DNA of 64,000 nt, taken from Deferribacteres bacterium. GTDB lineage: Bacteria > Zhuqueibacterota > Zhuqueibacteria > Zhuqueibacterales > Geothermadaptataceae. A program made the position numbers and the translations under genes. Numbering within the stretch: position 1 is the stretch's first letter; every line of letters begins with the position of its first letter. The DNA lies in assembly GCA_020633675.1 (NCBI GenBank), contig JACKDE010000003.1, forward strand, positions 1-64,000. Reading direction: 5' to 3'. The notes beneath the pieces are model-generated. The model did not search any database and was not told the origin of the DNA. It saw only the letters and a program-made list of their open reading frames with translations. This document shows, piece after piece, positions 17,624 through 27,941 of the stretch.

Positions 17624-18178
17624 ATGGCGAATGCAAGCGCCGAATCTGCCGGCTTGACCTGGTTGCTTTTTGCAATGATGACCGTGGTGAGCTGGGGTTT
17701 ATATGGTGTTTTTCTGCACTCCGGACAAATCGGTATGGCCGATATTGTAAATGGACGCTATAAGGCTTTTCTTTTTGTGGGGATTGCGTACTTGCTGGTG
17801 GCGGTCATCGGTTCGATCATTATGCTCTTCGTCGGTGGCGCAAGCTGGACATTTACCGCGAAAGGCATGGGTTGGTCCCTTATCGCCGGCGTGGTAGGCG
17901 CCATCGGTGCATTTTGTGTGCTGCTGGCATTCGGCGCAAAAGGCTCGCCAGCGGTGGTGATGTCGATTATCTTTGCCGGTGCGCCGATCGTCAATGCTGT
18001 TGTGGCCTTGATGATGCACCCACCTGCCGGAGGATGGAGCAGCCTGCGCTGGCAATTCATCGCAGGCATCATTCTCGCCGCACTCGGCGGCTTTCTGGTG
18101 ACGATGTACCGACCTGGAACGGCACCGGCAGCAAAACCGACGGCTGCCATTGAACACCATGCAGGGGGCGGCCAATAA
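17624..18178 (+). CDS. EamA-like half-size membrane transporter
   Basis: A 184-residue membrane protein with about five hydrophobic helices and an LLAFGAKGSPAVVMSII segment reminiscent of EamA/DMT-type carriers. It is about half the usual EamA length, so it would need to dimerise, as small multidrug carriers do. The start is set by AACAGGAGGATGGG before ATG 17624. Its tail is hydrophilic and alanine/proline-rich. It follows the thioesterase by 22 bases and is likely co-transcribed. A role in efflux or uptake is unproven. Confidence 0.65.
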   Translation: MANASAESAGLTWLLFAMMTVVSWGLYGVFLHSGQIGMADIVNGRYKAFLFVGIAYLLVAVIGSIIMLFVGGASWTFTAKGMGWSLIAGVVGAIGAFCVLLAFGAKGSPAVVMSIIFAGAPIVNAVVALMMHPPAGGWSSLRWQFIAGIILAALGGFLVTMYRPGTAPAAKPTAAIEHHAGGGQ

Positions 18179-18293
18179 ATAGTCCGTTTGTGTAACCCGT
18201 TGTTTTATACAAGTTGTTACGGGATTTGAATCCTATCGTCCCCGCGTAGCTTGCGTCGCTATGAATTATTCAGTATAGAGATCCAATTTTTCA

Positions 18294-19583
18294 ATGAATC
18301 AAGGCATCAATCAATGTGATCGCGAAGATTTGGAGAGTATCGCGCTGCTCCATTTAAACAAACAGCTCACCATTCTCTCTCAATCAAATCCCTTCTATCG
18401 CGATAAAATATTTGCATCCGGCCTGAGACTGCCGATAGTGGACTTGCAAGCCTACCTTCGCCAGTTTCCTTTTACCAACAAAACTGAAATCGAACGCGAC
18501 CAGCAAAAATACCCCCCTTACGGTTCGAACTTTACCTATCCTGTCGCCCGGTACTGCCGGTACAGCCAAACAAGCGGTTCAACCGGCAAACCGTTGCGCT
18601 GGCTCGATACCGAGGAGAGTTGGCAGTGGATGGTCGAAAACTGGAAGCACGTCTTTGCTGCCGCGGATGTTACCGCAAAAGATAGCGTCTTTTTTGCCTT
18701 TTCATTTGGTCCCTTTCTTGGCTTTTGGGTCGCGTTCGATGCCGCCAGGCAAATCGGCTGTCTGTGCATCCCCGGCGGCGCAATGAATTCGGTTGCGCGC
18801 CTGCATTCGCTAATCGAGAATAAGGCCAGTGTGCTGTGCTGCACGCCGACCTACGCGCTCCATCTCGCGAATGTTGCCCATGCGCAAAATATCGATCTGA
18901 GCAAAGCCAGTGTGCGCGCGATTATCGCAGCGGGCGAGCCGGGCGCCAGCATCCCGGCCAGCCGTGCGAGGCTGCAGGAGCTTTGGCCCGGCGCACGCAT
19001 ATACGATCACCACGGTATGACTGAAATCGGGCCAGCCAGCTACGAATGTCCCAAGCGGCCAGGTGTACTGCATATCATTGAGCCGGAATTTATTGCGGAA
19101 GTGATTGCGCAAGAGAGTGGTGAGCCTGTTGGGCATGGCGGAACCGGCGAGCTGGTGTTAACCAACCTCGGCCGGGTGGCTTCCCCCCTGCTGCGCTACC
19201 GAACCGGCGATATTGTCAAGCTGGCGGAAAAGGAAGTGTGCGAATGCGGCAGTTCCGAAATGGCCCTTGAAGGTGGCATTCTCGGCCGCTGCGATGATAT
19301 GGTGCAGATACGTGGCGTCAACGTCTACCCAGGCGCGGTCGAACAGATCATCCGGGCCTTCCCCGAAATTATCGAGTATCAGGTCGAGGTGTTTCAGCAA
19401 TCGGATATGAATGAAATGGCCATTCGGGTCGAGCCCACGCCTGATCATGTTGACGAAAAGCTCTCCCATCGAATTGAGCAGGCCTTCAAGCTGAACTTAT
19501 CTTTGCGCATTCCAATCGAAATTGTAGCGCCGAACACGTTGCCCAGGTTTGAAATGAAGGCGAAGAGGTGGGTTAAGAAATGA
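18294..19583 (+). CDS. PaaK-type aryl/acyl-CoA ligase
   Basis: Full-length ANL enzyme (429 residues) of the phenylacetate-CoA ligase family. The ATP loop SQTSGSTGKPL is at residues 91-101, HHGMTEIGP matches A5, RYRTGDIV matches A7-A8, and a complete C-terminal AMP-binding domain follows with QIRGVNVYPGAVEQII near residue 345. It would form an aryl- or acyl-CoA from acid, ATP and CoA. Unlike the protein at 225 it keeps the lid domain. Context with the chorismate-lyase-like and halogenase-like genes suggests a benzoate-type substrate; this is inference. Confidence 0.85.
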   Translation: MNQGINQCDREDLESIALLHLNKQLTILSQSNPFYRDKIFASGLRLPIVDLQAYLRQFPFTNKTEIERDQQKYPPYGSNFTYPVARYCRYSQTSGSTGKPLRWLDTEESWQWMVENWKHVFAAADVTAKDSVFFAFSFGPFLGFWVAFDAARQIGCLCIPGGAMNSVARLHSLIENKASVLCCTPTYALHLANVAHAQNIDLSKASVRAIIAAGEPGASIPASRARLQELWPGARIYDHHGMTEIGPASYECPKRPGVLHIIEPEFIAEVIAQESGEPVGHGGTGELVLTNLGRVASPLLRYRTGDIVKLAEKEVCECGSSEMALEGGILGRCDDMVQIRGVNVYPGAVEQIIRAFPEIIEYQVEVFQQSDMNEMAIRVEPTPDHVDEKLSHRIEQAFKLNLSLRIPIEIVAPNTLPRFEMKAKRWVKK

Positions 19584-19591
19584 TACTCAAA

Positions 19592-19605
19592 ACTTGAAAC
19601 TGGAA
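19592..19605. repeat. Two degenerate ACTGGAA heptamers
   Basis: ACTTGAA followed directly by ACTGGAA, starting eight bases after the ligase stop codon. It is the same heptamer that forms a 7-copy array at 24958-25006, so it may be a decayed or nascent array. Confidence 0.5.
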
Positions 19606-19658
19606 ATCTGCTGTTCGCCGTTAAAAAGTTATCAAGCACTTTTCATCAGGCTCAAAAA

Positions 19659-22600
19659 ATGAAAAGACTAATCCAATCCCTCACGCACTATTGGCGCATC
19701 AATCTCGCGGTGCTGTTAGCCGCTGCGGTGGCGACGGCGGTGCTGACCGGTGCGCTGCTGGTCGGTGATTCGGTCCGCGGCAGCCTGCGCGACCTCACTT
19801 TGGAACGGCTGGGCAACATCGACCATGCGCTGGTGGCAGATCGTTTTTTCCGGACCTCACTCGCTGCTGACTTAACGCAAAACCAAAATTTTCAACGCCA
19901 CTTCGATCATGCTGTCTCATCTATCCTGCTGAGCGGCACGGCCACCGGCTCTATCAGCAAAACCCGCGCTTCCGATGTGGCCATCATCGGCTTGACGTAT
20001 GAATTCGCCCAGCTCTTCCCTGGCGATGCTGAATTGCGCGTATCGCACGACTGGGTAGATTCTTTGCTCGCACAGGACAACTCCCCCTTTGCCGCTGTTG
20101 CAATCAACGAAGCCCTGCAAGCTGAGCTCAATGTTAAAATCGGCGATCAAATTCTGCTTTCTTTCGAGCAGCAGAGCGATGTGCATCGCGAGTCGCTCTT
20201 TGGCAGCAAAGAATCGCAGGATGTGATTCGTACGATGAGACTCACTGTTGCCTATATCCTGCCCAATCACGGTATTGGCCGCTTCGGGTTGCGGCCGCAT
20301 CAAAGTCAGCCATACAATCTTTTTGCGCCGCTGCCGGTTTTACAGCAAGCCCTCGATCAAGCCGGCAAAGCCAATGCGCTTTTTGCTACCAAAAAATCAG
20401 ATCGTAGTGAACCGGGAGAGGAAGCAGACCTGACAAATGCGCTGGCGGAAGTCACGAGCCTGGCAGACCGTGGTCTCAAAATCGTTGATAAGGCTGATTA
20501 TTTTGCGATTGAAAGCCAACAGTTTGTCCTCAGTGAGGCCTTATCCCGGCAGATATTAGCTTGCGCCGATTCGCTGCAAGCTCTATCGCAGCCGATTTTG
20601 ACTTACCTGGCCAACCGCATTTCACCGGCAAACGATCTTTCGCATTTTGTGCCTTATTCCACCATTTCCGCCTTCGATCCATCCGTCGATCTGGGGCAGC
20701 TACATGACAGCAACAACCGCGTCATACCCGTTTTAAAAGCTGACGAAATCGTTTTGAATGAGTGGGCTGCGAAAGACCTGGGCGTGCAAGCCGGCGATTC
20801 AGTCGATGTCGATTACTACGCCGTCGGATTGCGCGGTGAGCTGCAAACAGAAACCACAAGATTTGTGGTCAAAGCAGTGGTGCCCATGAACGGGCTGGCG
20901 GCTGATGCCTCGCTGTCACCGGAGTTCCCGGGCATATCCGATGCCGACAACATGGCAGACTGGGAGCCGACATTTCCTGTTGATTTGGACTTGATCCGGC
21001 CAAAAGATGAAGCCTATTGGGATGCATATCGGGCAACTCCGAAAGCGTTCGTCTCACAGGAGACCGGCCAGATGCTGTGGAAAAGCCGTTTTGGCAATTT
21101 GACCGCCATCCGTATCGGAGCAGCACTTGGCGAAACCCGGGCGAACTTCACGTCTACATTATCCGGCATTTACACACCGGAAAGCGCTGGCCTGTTTTTT
21201 CGGGCCGTCAAGGCGCAAGGCTTGCAATCATCCACAGGCGCAACGGATTTTGGTGGCTTGTTCATCGGCATGAGCCTGTTTCTGGTGGTGTCCGCTGCCC
21301 TTTTGGTCGGTCTGCTGTTCCGGCTTGGTATCGAGCAGCGCGCTCGGGAAATCGGCGCCTTGCTCGCAGTCGGTTACCAGGTTCGCCAACTCCGGAAGAT
21401 ATTGATGCGAGAAGCGTTTGTGATCGCCGGCAGCGGCGCAATCGTCGGTATCCTGGGTGCCATTGCCTATGCCGATTTGATCATGTACGGCCTGCGCACC
21501 TGGTGGCTGGCTGCAGTCGGCACATCCTCCCTCTTTTTGCACGTCGCACCTGCGAGTCTCGGCATGGGCTATGTGATCGCACTGGTCATGGTGCTGTTCG
21601 CCACCTGGCGCACCATTCGGAGGCTGAGCAAAATACCTGTGCCAGCATTGCTTGCCAATGTCACCCATATTGAATCTGCAAAATCCGGCAAAATCGCCAT
21701 CGCGGTTGCCAGAGGCGCACTCGCCGTTGCCCTGTTGCTGGTCATCGTCTCAATGGTGGTCGGACTCGAAACGTCCGCCGAGTTGTTCACTTTTATGGGC
21801 TCCGGTACACTGCTGCTCATCTCAGGACTTGCATTTTTCTCGGCCTATTTGCGCAGACTGCGATCCAAGGCAGCACGCGCCAGCTCGTCTATCCGTTCGC
21901 AGCAGATGCCGGCACGCAACACAGCCGTTTTTCCCGGCCGAAGCATGCTGAGTGTTGCGTTGGTCGCATGCGCCAGTTTTATGATCATCTCGGTTGGGGC
22001 GTTTCGCAAGCAAATGGGCAAGGATGTGCGCAAGCCCTCCTCCGGAGCGGGTGGCTTTGTGCTGATGGCGGAATCTGAAATCCCGGTGCTCACCGACCTC
22101 AACGATGCAGATGCGCGTTTCGATCTCGGCTTCACGGACCGCGAATCAAATGTGCTGCAACAGAGCACAATTTTGCGCTACCGACTGCTTCCGGGGGAAG
22201 ACGCCAGCTGTCTGAACCTTTACAAGCCTGAGAAGCCACGCGTTTTGGGAGTGCCGAAGGAGCAAATCGAGCGTGGCGGATTTACTTTTCAAGGCACACT
22301 TGAAAGCACAGAAAATCCGTGGAAACTGTTGCAGTGGGATTTGGGGCAGAATGTCATTCCGGCAATCGGTGATTTCAATTCAGTGATGTGGATTCTCCAT
22401 TCCGGCCTTGGAAAGGATATCGTGATGAAAGACGATTATGGCCAGGAAGTGAGACTGAGATTGGTGGGTCTGCTGCAGAAAAGCATATTTCAGAGTGAGT
22501 TGCTGATTGCCGAAGAGCAGTTCATCAGGCACTTCCCCAGCCGTCCGGGTTTCTCGTTTTTTCTCATTGATACGCCGGCGGAGGCAGAACAACAGACTTC

Positions 22601-23069
22601 ACGGGTGCTTGAAAAAGCACTGGACGACTTCGGGTTGGATGTAACCACGACTGCCAGCAGACTGGAGAGCTTTCAAGCAGTTGAAAACACCTATATTGCC
22701 GTATTTCAGACCCTTGGCGGCCTGGGCTTGCTGCTGGGAACGGTTGGATTGGGTATTGTGCTGTTCCGCAATGCGCTGGAGCGTCGCAAAGAGCTGGCGA
22801 CCATGCGCGCATTTGGCTTTCAGCGCAAGCGTTTGTCATCGCTTTTGCTATCGGAAAACAGCTTTCTGGTCTTGCTCGGCATAGCCATCGGCAGTGTTTC
22901 TGCCCTGATTGCCATTTTCCCGTATGTGGCGACCGGCGACTCGCAACTGCCATGGATTTCGCTCGCAATCACGCTAATTGCTGTTTTTTTTATTAGCCTT
23001 TTCGCCAGCGCACTCGCGGTCAGTGCGGTCGTGCGCACGCCACTTTTGCCGGCATTGAAAGCAGAATGA
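19659..23069 (+). CDS. Large FtsX/MacB-type ABC permease
   Basis: A 1136-residue permease with an N-terminal membrane helix (about residues 14-37), a long periplasmic MacB-like region, a first FtsX domain (about 528-640, with EQRAREIGALLAVGYQ), a cluster of extra helices, a second periplasmic region, and a second FtsX domain at the C-terminus (about 1015-1125, with ERRKELATMRAFGFQ). This duplicated architecture would make one chain equal to two permease halves. It would work with a LolD-like ATPase; the only one in the window is at 14147. Likely role is export of a small molecule or movement of a lipid or lipoprotein from the inner membrane. Confidence 0.85.
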   Translation: MKRLIQSLTHYWRINLAVLLAAAVATAVLTGALLVGDSVRGSLRDLTLERLGNIDHALVADRFFRTSLAADLTQNQNFQRHFDHAVSSILLSGTATGSISKTRASDVAIIGLTYEFAQLFPGDAELRVSHDWVDSLLAQDNSPFAAVAINEALQAELNVKIGDQILLSFEQQSDVHRESLFGSKESQDVIRTMRLTVAYILPNHGIGRFGLRPHQSQPYNLFAPLPVLQQALDQAGKANALFATKKSDRSEPGEEADLTNALAEVTSLADRGLKIVDKADYFAIESQQFVLSEALSRQILACADSLQALSQPILTYLANRISPANDLSHFVPYSTISAFDPSVDLGQLHDSNNRVIPVLKADEIVLNEWAAKDLGVQAGDSVDVDYYAVGLRGELQTETTRFVVKAVVPMNGLAADASLSPEFPGISDADNMADWEPTFPVDLDLIRPKDEAYWDAYRATPKAFVSQETGQMLWKSRFGNLTAIRIGAALGETRANFTSTLSGIYTPESAGLFFRAVKAQGLQSSTGATDFGGLFIGMSLFLVVSAALLVGLLFRLGIEQRAREIGALLAVGYQVRQLRKILMREAFVIAGSGAIVGILGAIAYADLIMYGLRTWWLAAVGTSSLFLHVAPASLGMGYVIALVMVLFATWRTIRRLSKIPVPALLANVTHIESAKSGKIAIAVARGALAVALLLVIVSMVVGLETSAELFTFMGSGTLLLISGLAFFSAYLRRLRSKAARASSSIRSQQMPARNTAVFPGRSMLSVALVACASFMIISVGAFRKQMGKDVRKPSSGAGGFVLMAESEIPVLTDLNDADARFDLGFTDRESNVLQQSTILRYRLLPGEDASCLNLYKPEKPRVLGVPKEQIERGGFTFQGTLESTENPWKLLQWDLGQNVIPAIGDFNSVMWILHSGLGKDIVMKDDYGQEVRLRLVGLLQKSIFQSELLIAEEQFIRHFPSRPGFSFFLIDTPAEAEQQTSRVLEKALDDFGLDVTTTASRLESFQAVENTYIAVFQTLGGLGLLLGTVGLGIVLFRNALERRKELATMRAFGFQRKRLSSLLLSENSFLVLLGIAIGSVSALIAIFPYVATGDSQLPWISLAITLIAVFFISLFASALAVSAVVRTPLLPALKAE

Positions 23070-23131
23070 TGGCAAATGGCAAATGGCAAATGGCAAATGG
23101 CAAATGGCAAATGGCAAATGGCAAATGGCAA
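23069..23131. repeat. Heptamer array (ATGGCAA) x9
   Basis: Nine perfect tandem copies of ATGGCAA. The array begins with the last base of the TGA stop of the permease gene. Because 7 is not a multiple of 3, the repeat offers an ATG in every frame, and one frame runs on into the serine hydrolase gene. I treat it as intergenic because that gene has its own start with a GAGG site further down. Confidence 0.95.
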
Positions 23132-23199
23132 AAATGCTAATTCAAAAAAACACAAAACAAATATTGACACAACTTATTCGCCTAAAATCGAGGTACTGT

Positions 23200-25006
<1,807 letters not shown>

Positions 25007-25061
25007 AAACTAACAAACGAGCGTCAATAAACAAAAATACCTGTGAGATGAGGACGAATCA

Positions 25062-26996
25062 GTGAATCTGACCTGGGTTGATTGGGGCATCGTCGTGCTG
25101 GTGTTTGCGACCATGCTTTCCGGTATATTTATCAGCAAGCGTTACATGCGCAGCGTAGCGGATTTTCTGGCTGCCAATCGCACCGGCGGGCGCTACCTCC
25201 TCGCTGTCTCATCGGGCGTGGCGAATTTGGGCGCCATCACGGTCATCGCGTTTTTTGAGCAAAACTATTTAGCTGGCTTTGCAATGACCTGGTGGAGTTT
25301 CAGCATGGGCGTGGTAATGCTGGTGATCACGCTTTCCGGTTGGGTCAATTATCGCTTTCGACAATCACGCGCACTCACCATGGCGCAGTTTTTTGAGATG
25401 CGCTACAGCCGCAAATTCCGTGTGTTTGCCGGCTCGCTCGCCTTTATCGGCGGCATTTTGAATTTTGGCATCTTCCCTGCCGTCGGTGCGCGCTTCTTCA
25501 TGTACTTCTGTGGTTTGCCGCACAGATTCACTTTTCTCGGTGCCGATGTATCAACATTTGCCGTGCTGATGATTTTGCTGCTCACGATCTCGCTCTATTT
25601 CGTATTTGCCGGTGGTCAAATCGCTGTGATTATCACCGATTTTATTCAGGGCACGTTTGTCAATATCATGCTGGTGGCTATCGTCATCTATTTTGTTTTT
25701 ATTTTCGATTATGATACCATCTACACTGCTCTGCAAACCGCACCCAAAGATGCTTCGATGATCAATCCTTTCGAAACCAGCGCTGCGCGTGACTTCAATT
25801 TCTGGTTTTTCATGATCAGCATTTTTGGCAACATCTACAATCGCATGTCGCATCAAGGCGAGCAGGCTTACAACAGCTCGGCTAAAAGCGCGCACGAGGC
25901 AAAAATGGCCCAGGCACTTTCCAACTGGCGCGAAATTCCGCGCAATATGTTCCTGCTTTTTATTCCGATCTGTGCCTACACCGTCATGCACCATGTTCAA
26001 TTCTCTGAACAGGCTGCCGGAGTGCAAAGCGCGCTCTCCGGAGTCGATTCGACAGCCATACGATCGCAGCTGACCGTGCCGCTGGTGCTGACACAAATTC
26101 TGCCTGCGGGCTTGATCGGTGGATTTGCTGCTGTGATGCTGGCCGCTTTTATCAGCACGCATGATACCTATTTGCACTCGTGGGGCAGCATCTTCATTCA
26201 GGATGTGGTGCTGCCGCTGCGAAAGAAGCCACTCACGCCGCAACAACACATTCAATTTTTGCGCTATTCCATTCTCGGCGTAGCGGTGTTTGTCTTCTTT
26301 TTCAGCCTGTTTTTTCAGCAGAGTCAGTATATTCTGCTGTTTTTTGCCATCACCGGCGCGATCTTTTTTGGCGGCTCCGGCGCAGTACTGATCGGCGGAC
26401 TCTACTGGAAGCGCGGCACAACTGCCGCTGCGTATGCCTCCCTGATTACCGGTTCTGTGGTCGCGACAGGCGGGATCATCATTCATCAATTGATTCCTGA
26501 CTTTTTTATCAATGGCCAGGTTTTTTATTTTATCGCCATGGTGAGTGCTTGTGTGGTCTATATCGCGGTTTCATTGCTCGGCAAAAGGCAGGTTACCGAT
26601 CTGGATAAGTTGCTGCACCGAGGCAAATACGCATTGGAAGAGGAATACAAAGTGGTCAAACCGGAACCGTTGAAGGGCCTGAAATGGCTCGGGATGGGGA
26701 AAGAATTTACCCGCGGCGACAGGGCGATTTATATCGCAACCTATGCCTGGGTGTTTTCATGGTTTGCGGTTTTTGTAATCGGTGTGATCTACAATTTGAC
26801 CCACTTCATCAGCGATGCGACCTGGATGTCATTTTGGTATGTCTTTCTGGCCATCAATGTTTTCGCTGTCATTTTTGTGGTTATCTGGTTTACCGTTGGC
26901 GGTTTGCGGGATTTGAAATTTATGATGAACAAACTCAAAACCATCGAACGTGATCCGACAGATGATGGAAGTGTCTCGCACGCTGCGTCAAAGTAA
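25062..26996 (+). CDS. Sodium/solute symporter (SSS family)
   Basis: A 644-residue polytopic protein of the SSS family, longer than the one at 11259 by a C-terminal extension with more helices. The start is GTG 25062 with TGAGGAC upstream. It contains DFLAANRTGGRYLLAVSSG in the first helices and AFISTHDTYLHSWGSIFIQDVV, which matches the SSS core. Its 3' end overlaps the convergent DUF4350-like gene by 9 bases. The solute is unknown. Confidence 0.85.
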   Translation: MNLTWVDWGIVVLVFATMLSGIFISKRYMRSVADFLAANRTGGRYLLAVSSGVANLGAITVIAFFEQNYLAGFAMTWWSFSMGVVMLVITLSGWVNYRFRQSRALTMAQFFEMRYSRKFRVFAGSLAFIGGILNFGIFPAVGARFFMYFCGLPHRFTFLGADVSTFAVLMILLLTISLYFVFAGGQIAVIITDFIQGTFVNIMLVAIVIYFVFIFDYDTIYTALQTAPKDASMINPFETSAARDFNFWFFMISIFGNIYNRMSHQGEQAYNSSAKSAHEAKMAQALSNWREIPRNMFLLFIPICAYTVMHHVQFSEQAAGVQSALSGVDSTAIRSQLTVPLVLTQILPAGLIGGFAAVMLAAFISTHDTYLHSWGSIFIQDVVLPLRKKPLTPQQHIQFLRYSILGVAVFVFFFSLFFQQSQYILLFFAITGAIFFGGSGAVLIGGLYWKRGTTAAAYASLITGSVVATGGIIIHQLIPDFFINGQVFYFIAMVSACVVYIAVSLLGKRQVTDLDKLLHRGKYALEEEYKVVKPEPLKGLKWLGMGKEFTRGDRAIYIATYAWVFSWFAVFVIGVIYNLTHFISDATWMSFWYVFLAINVFAVIFVVIWFTVGGLRDLKFMMNKLKTIERDPTDDGSVSHAASK

Positions 26997-27932
26997 TCCA
27001 GCGAGCCAATGCATGACATTCAGCAAAAATTGCGGATTCTGGCTTGCCAAAGGCATGGTCATGCCCATCGGTCGGCCCTGAGGTCCGGCATGCTGTGAAG
27101 TAAACATCGCAGCCTCCCCGAAAATGGCGACTCGCCCCCGCCCTGTTTCCGCCACATAGCCCTGCAACCAACCACTGACATCTACGCTTTTGGTGTCCGC
27201 ATCGAATTGCCAGGCGATTTCCGGCATCTGTGAAACGCTCCCCTCACGAAAAACCAGCAAGGCACCGCTATCGGCAGAAACCTGAAATGCCTGTCCTGTA
27301 AATGTCGCTACCGAATCGATGCGCTCATCCGAATTGCGTCCGCGTGTGATTGCATGCTCTCCAAGCGAACCATCCGCACGGCGGAAAATGATGGGCCGGT
27401 TTTGGCGCTGGCCATTCTCCATCTCATAGGCAAAGCCATTATTAAATTGGACGCCGAATGCAGCCGCCAACTCGGCCGCTGCGCCCGGAAACGGCATGTG
27501 GTCGGCGATCAACATTAGCGAGCCACCTTGCTCAACCCAGGCTCGAATAGCCTTGATTTCATCGGACGAAAAAGCCGAAGGAGTTGGCAATTGCCAGTTG
27601 CCGAGATTGCTGGCATGCAACGCATTGGAGATCACCAGTACCTCGCACTCTTTAAGCACATCTCGATTGATTGTCCTTTTCAGCCCTTTTACACGAAAAC
27701 CATCTGCTCGCAAAAATGTGGCAAAAGGCAAATAGCGATTGTCGGCAGTGTGAAAATTATTGTGACTGCCATCGATGAAAATGCGAGGGCCTTCGCCGCC
27801 CGCGTAAGCAGGATTTGTGATCTTCGACAACGATGTGGTGTCCGGAACTTGTTGACAAAATCCGCCAGCAACGCTCGTACACAAAATGACAAACATCAAA
27901 AGAAACACATTGAACCTGGAAACATTTTTCAT
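26988..27932 (-). CDS. Exported DUF4350-like protein
   Basis: A 314-residue protein with a signal peptide ending near AGGFCQQ. The body contains a GATase/ThuA-like arrangement: IFIDGSHNNFHT, LVISNALHA, and WVEQGGSLMLIADHMPFPGAAAELAAAFG, as in DUF4350 proteins. No catalytic triad was identified. It reads with the SpoIID-like gene upstream (9-base gap), so the two are probably in one operon, perhaps dealing with the cell envelope. Specific function unknown. Confidence 0.75.
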   Translation of the reverse strand: MKNVSRFNVFLLMFVILCTSVAGGFCQQVPDTTSLSKITNPAYAGGEGPRIFIDGSHNNFHTADNRYLPFATFLRADGFRVKGLKRTINRDVLKECEVLVISNALHASNLGNWQLPTPSAFSSDEIKAIRAWVEQGGSLMLIADHMPFPGAAAELAAAFGVQFNNGFAYEMENGQRQNRPIIFRRADGSLGEHAITRGRNSDERIDSVATFTGQAFQVSADSGALLVFREGSVSQMPEIAWQFDADTKSVDVSGWLQGYVAETGRGRVAIFGEAAMFTSQHAGPQGRPMGMTMPLASQNPQFLLNVMHWLAGLL

Positions 27933-27941
27933 ATACCATTC

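Noticed and set aside
23164..23188. Promoter with TTGACA upstream of the serine hydrolase
   Set aside because: The TTGACA is perfect, but the only A/T-rich -10 candidate (TAAAAT) is 13 bases away, too short a spacer for a normal promoter.
23083..23199. N-terminal extension of the serine hydrolase made of the heptamer repeat
   Set aside because: The signal peptide begins at 23200 with its own GAGG site; the extension would place repeats and a basic stretch ahead of it.
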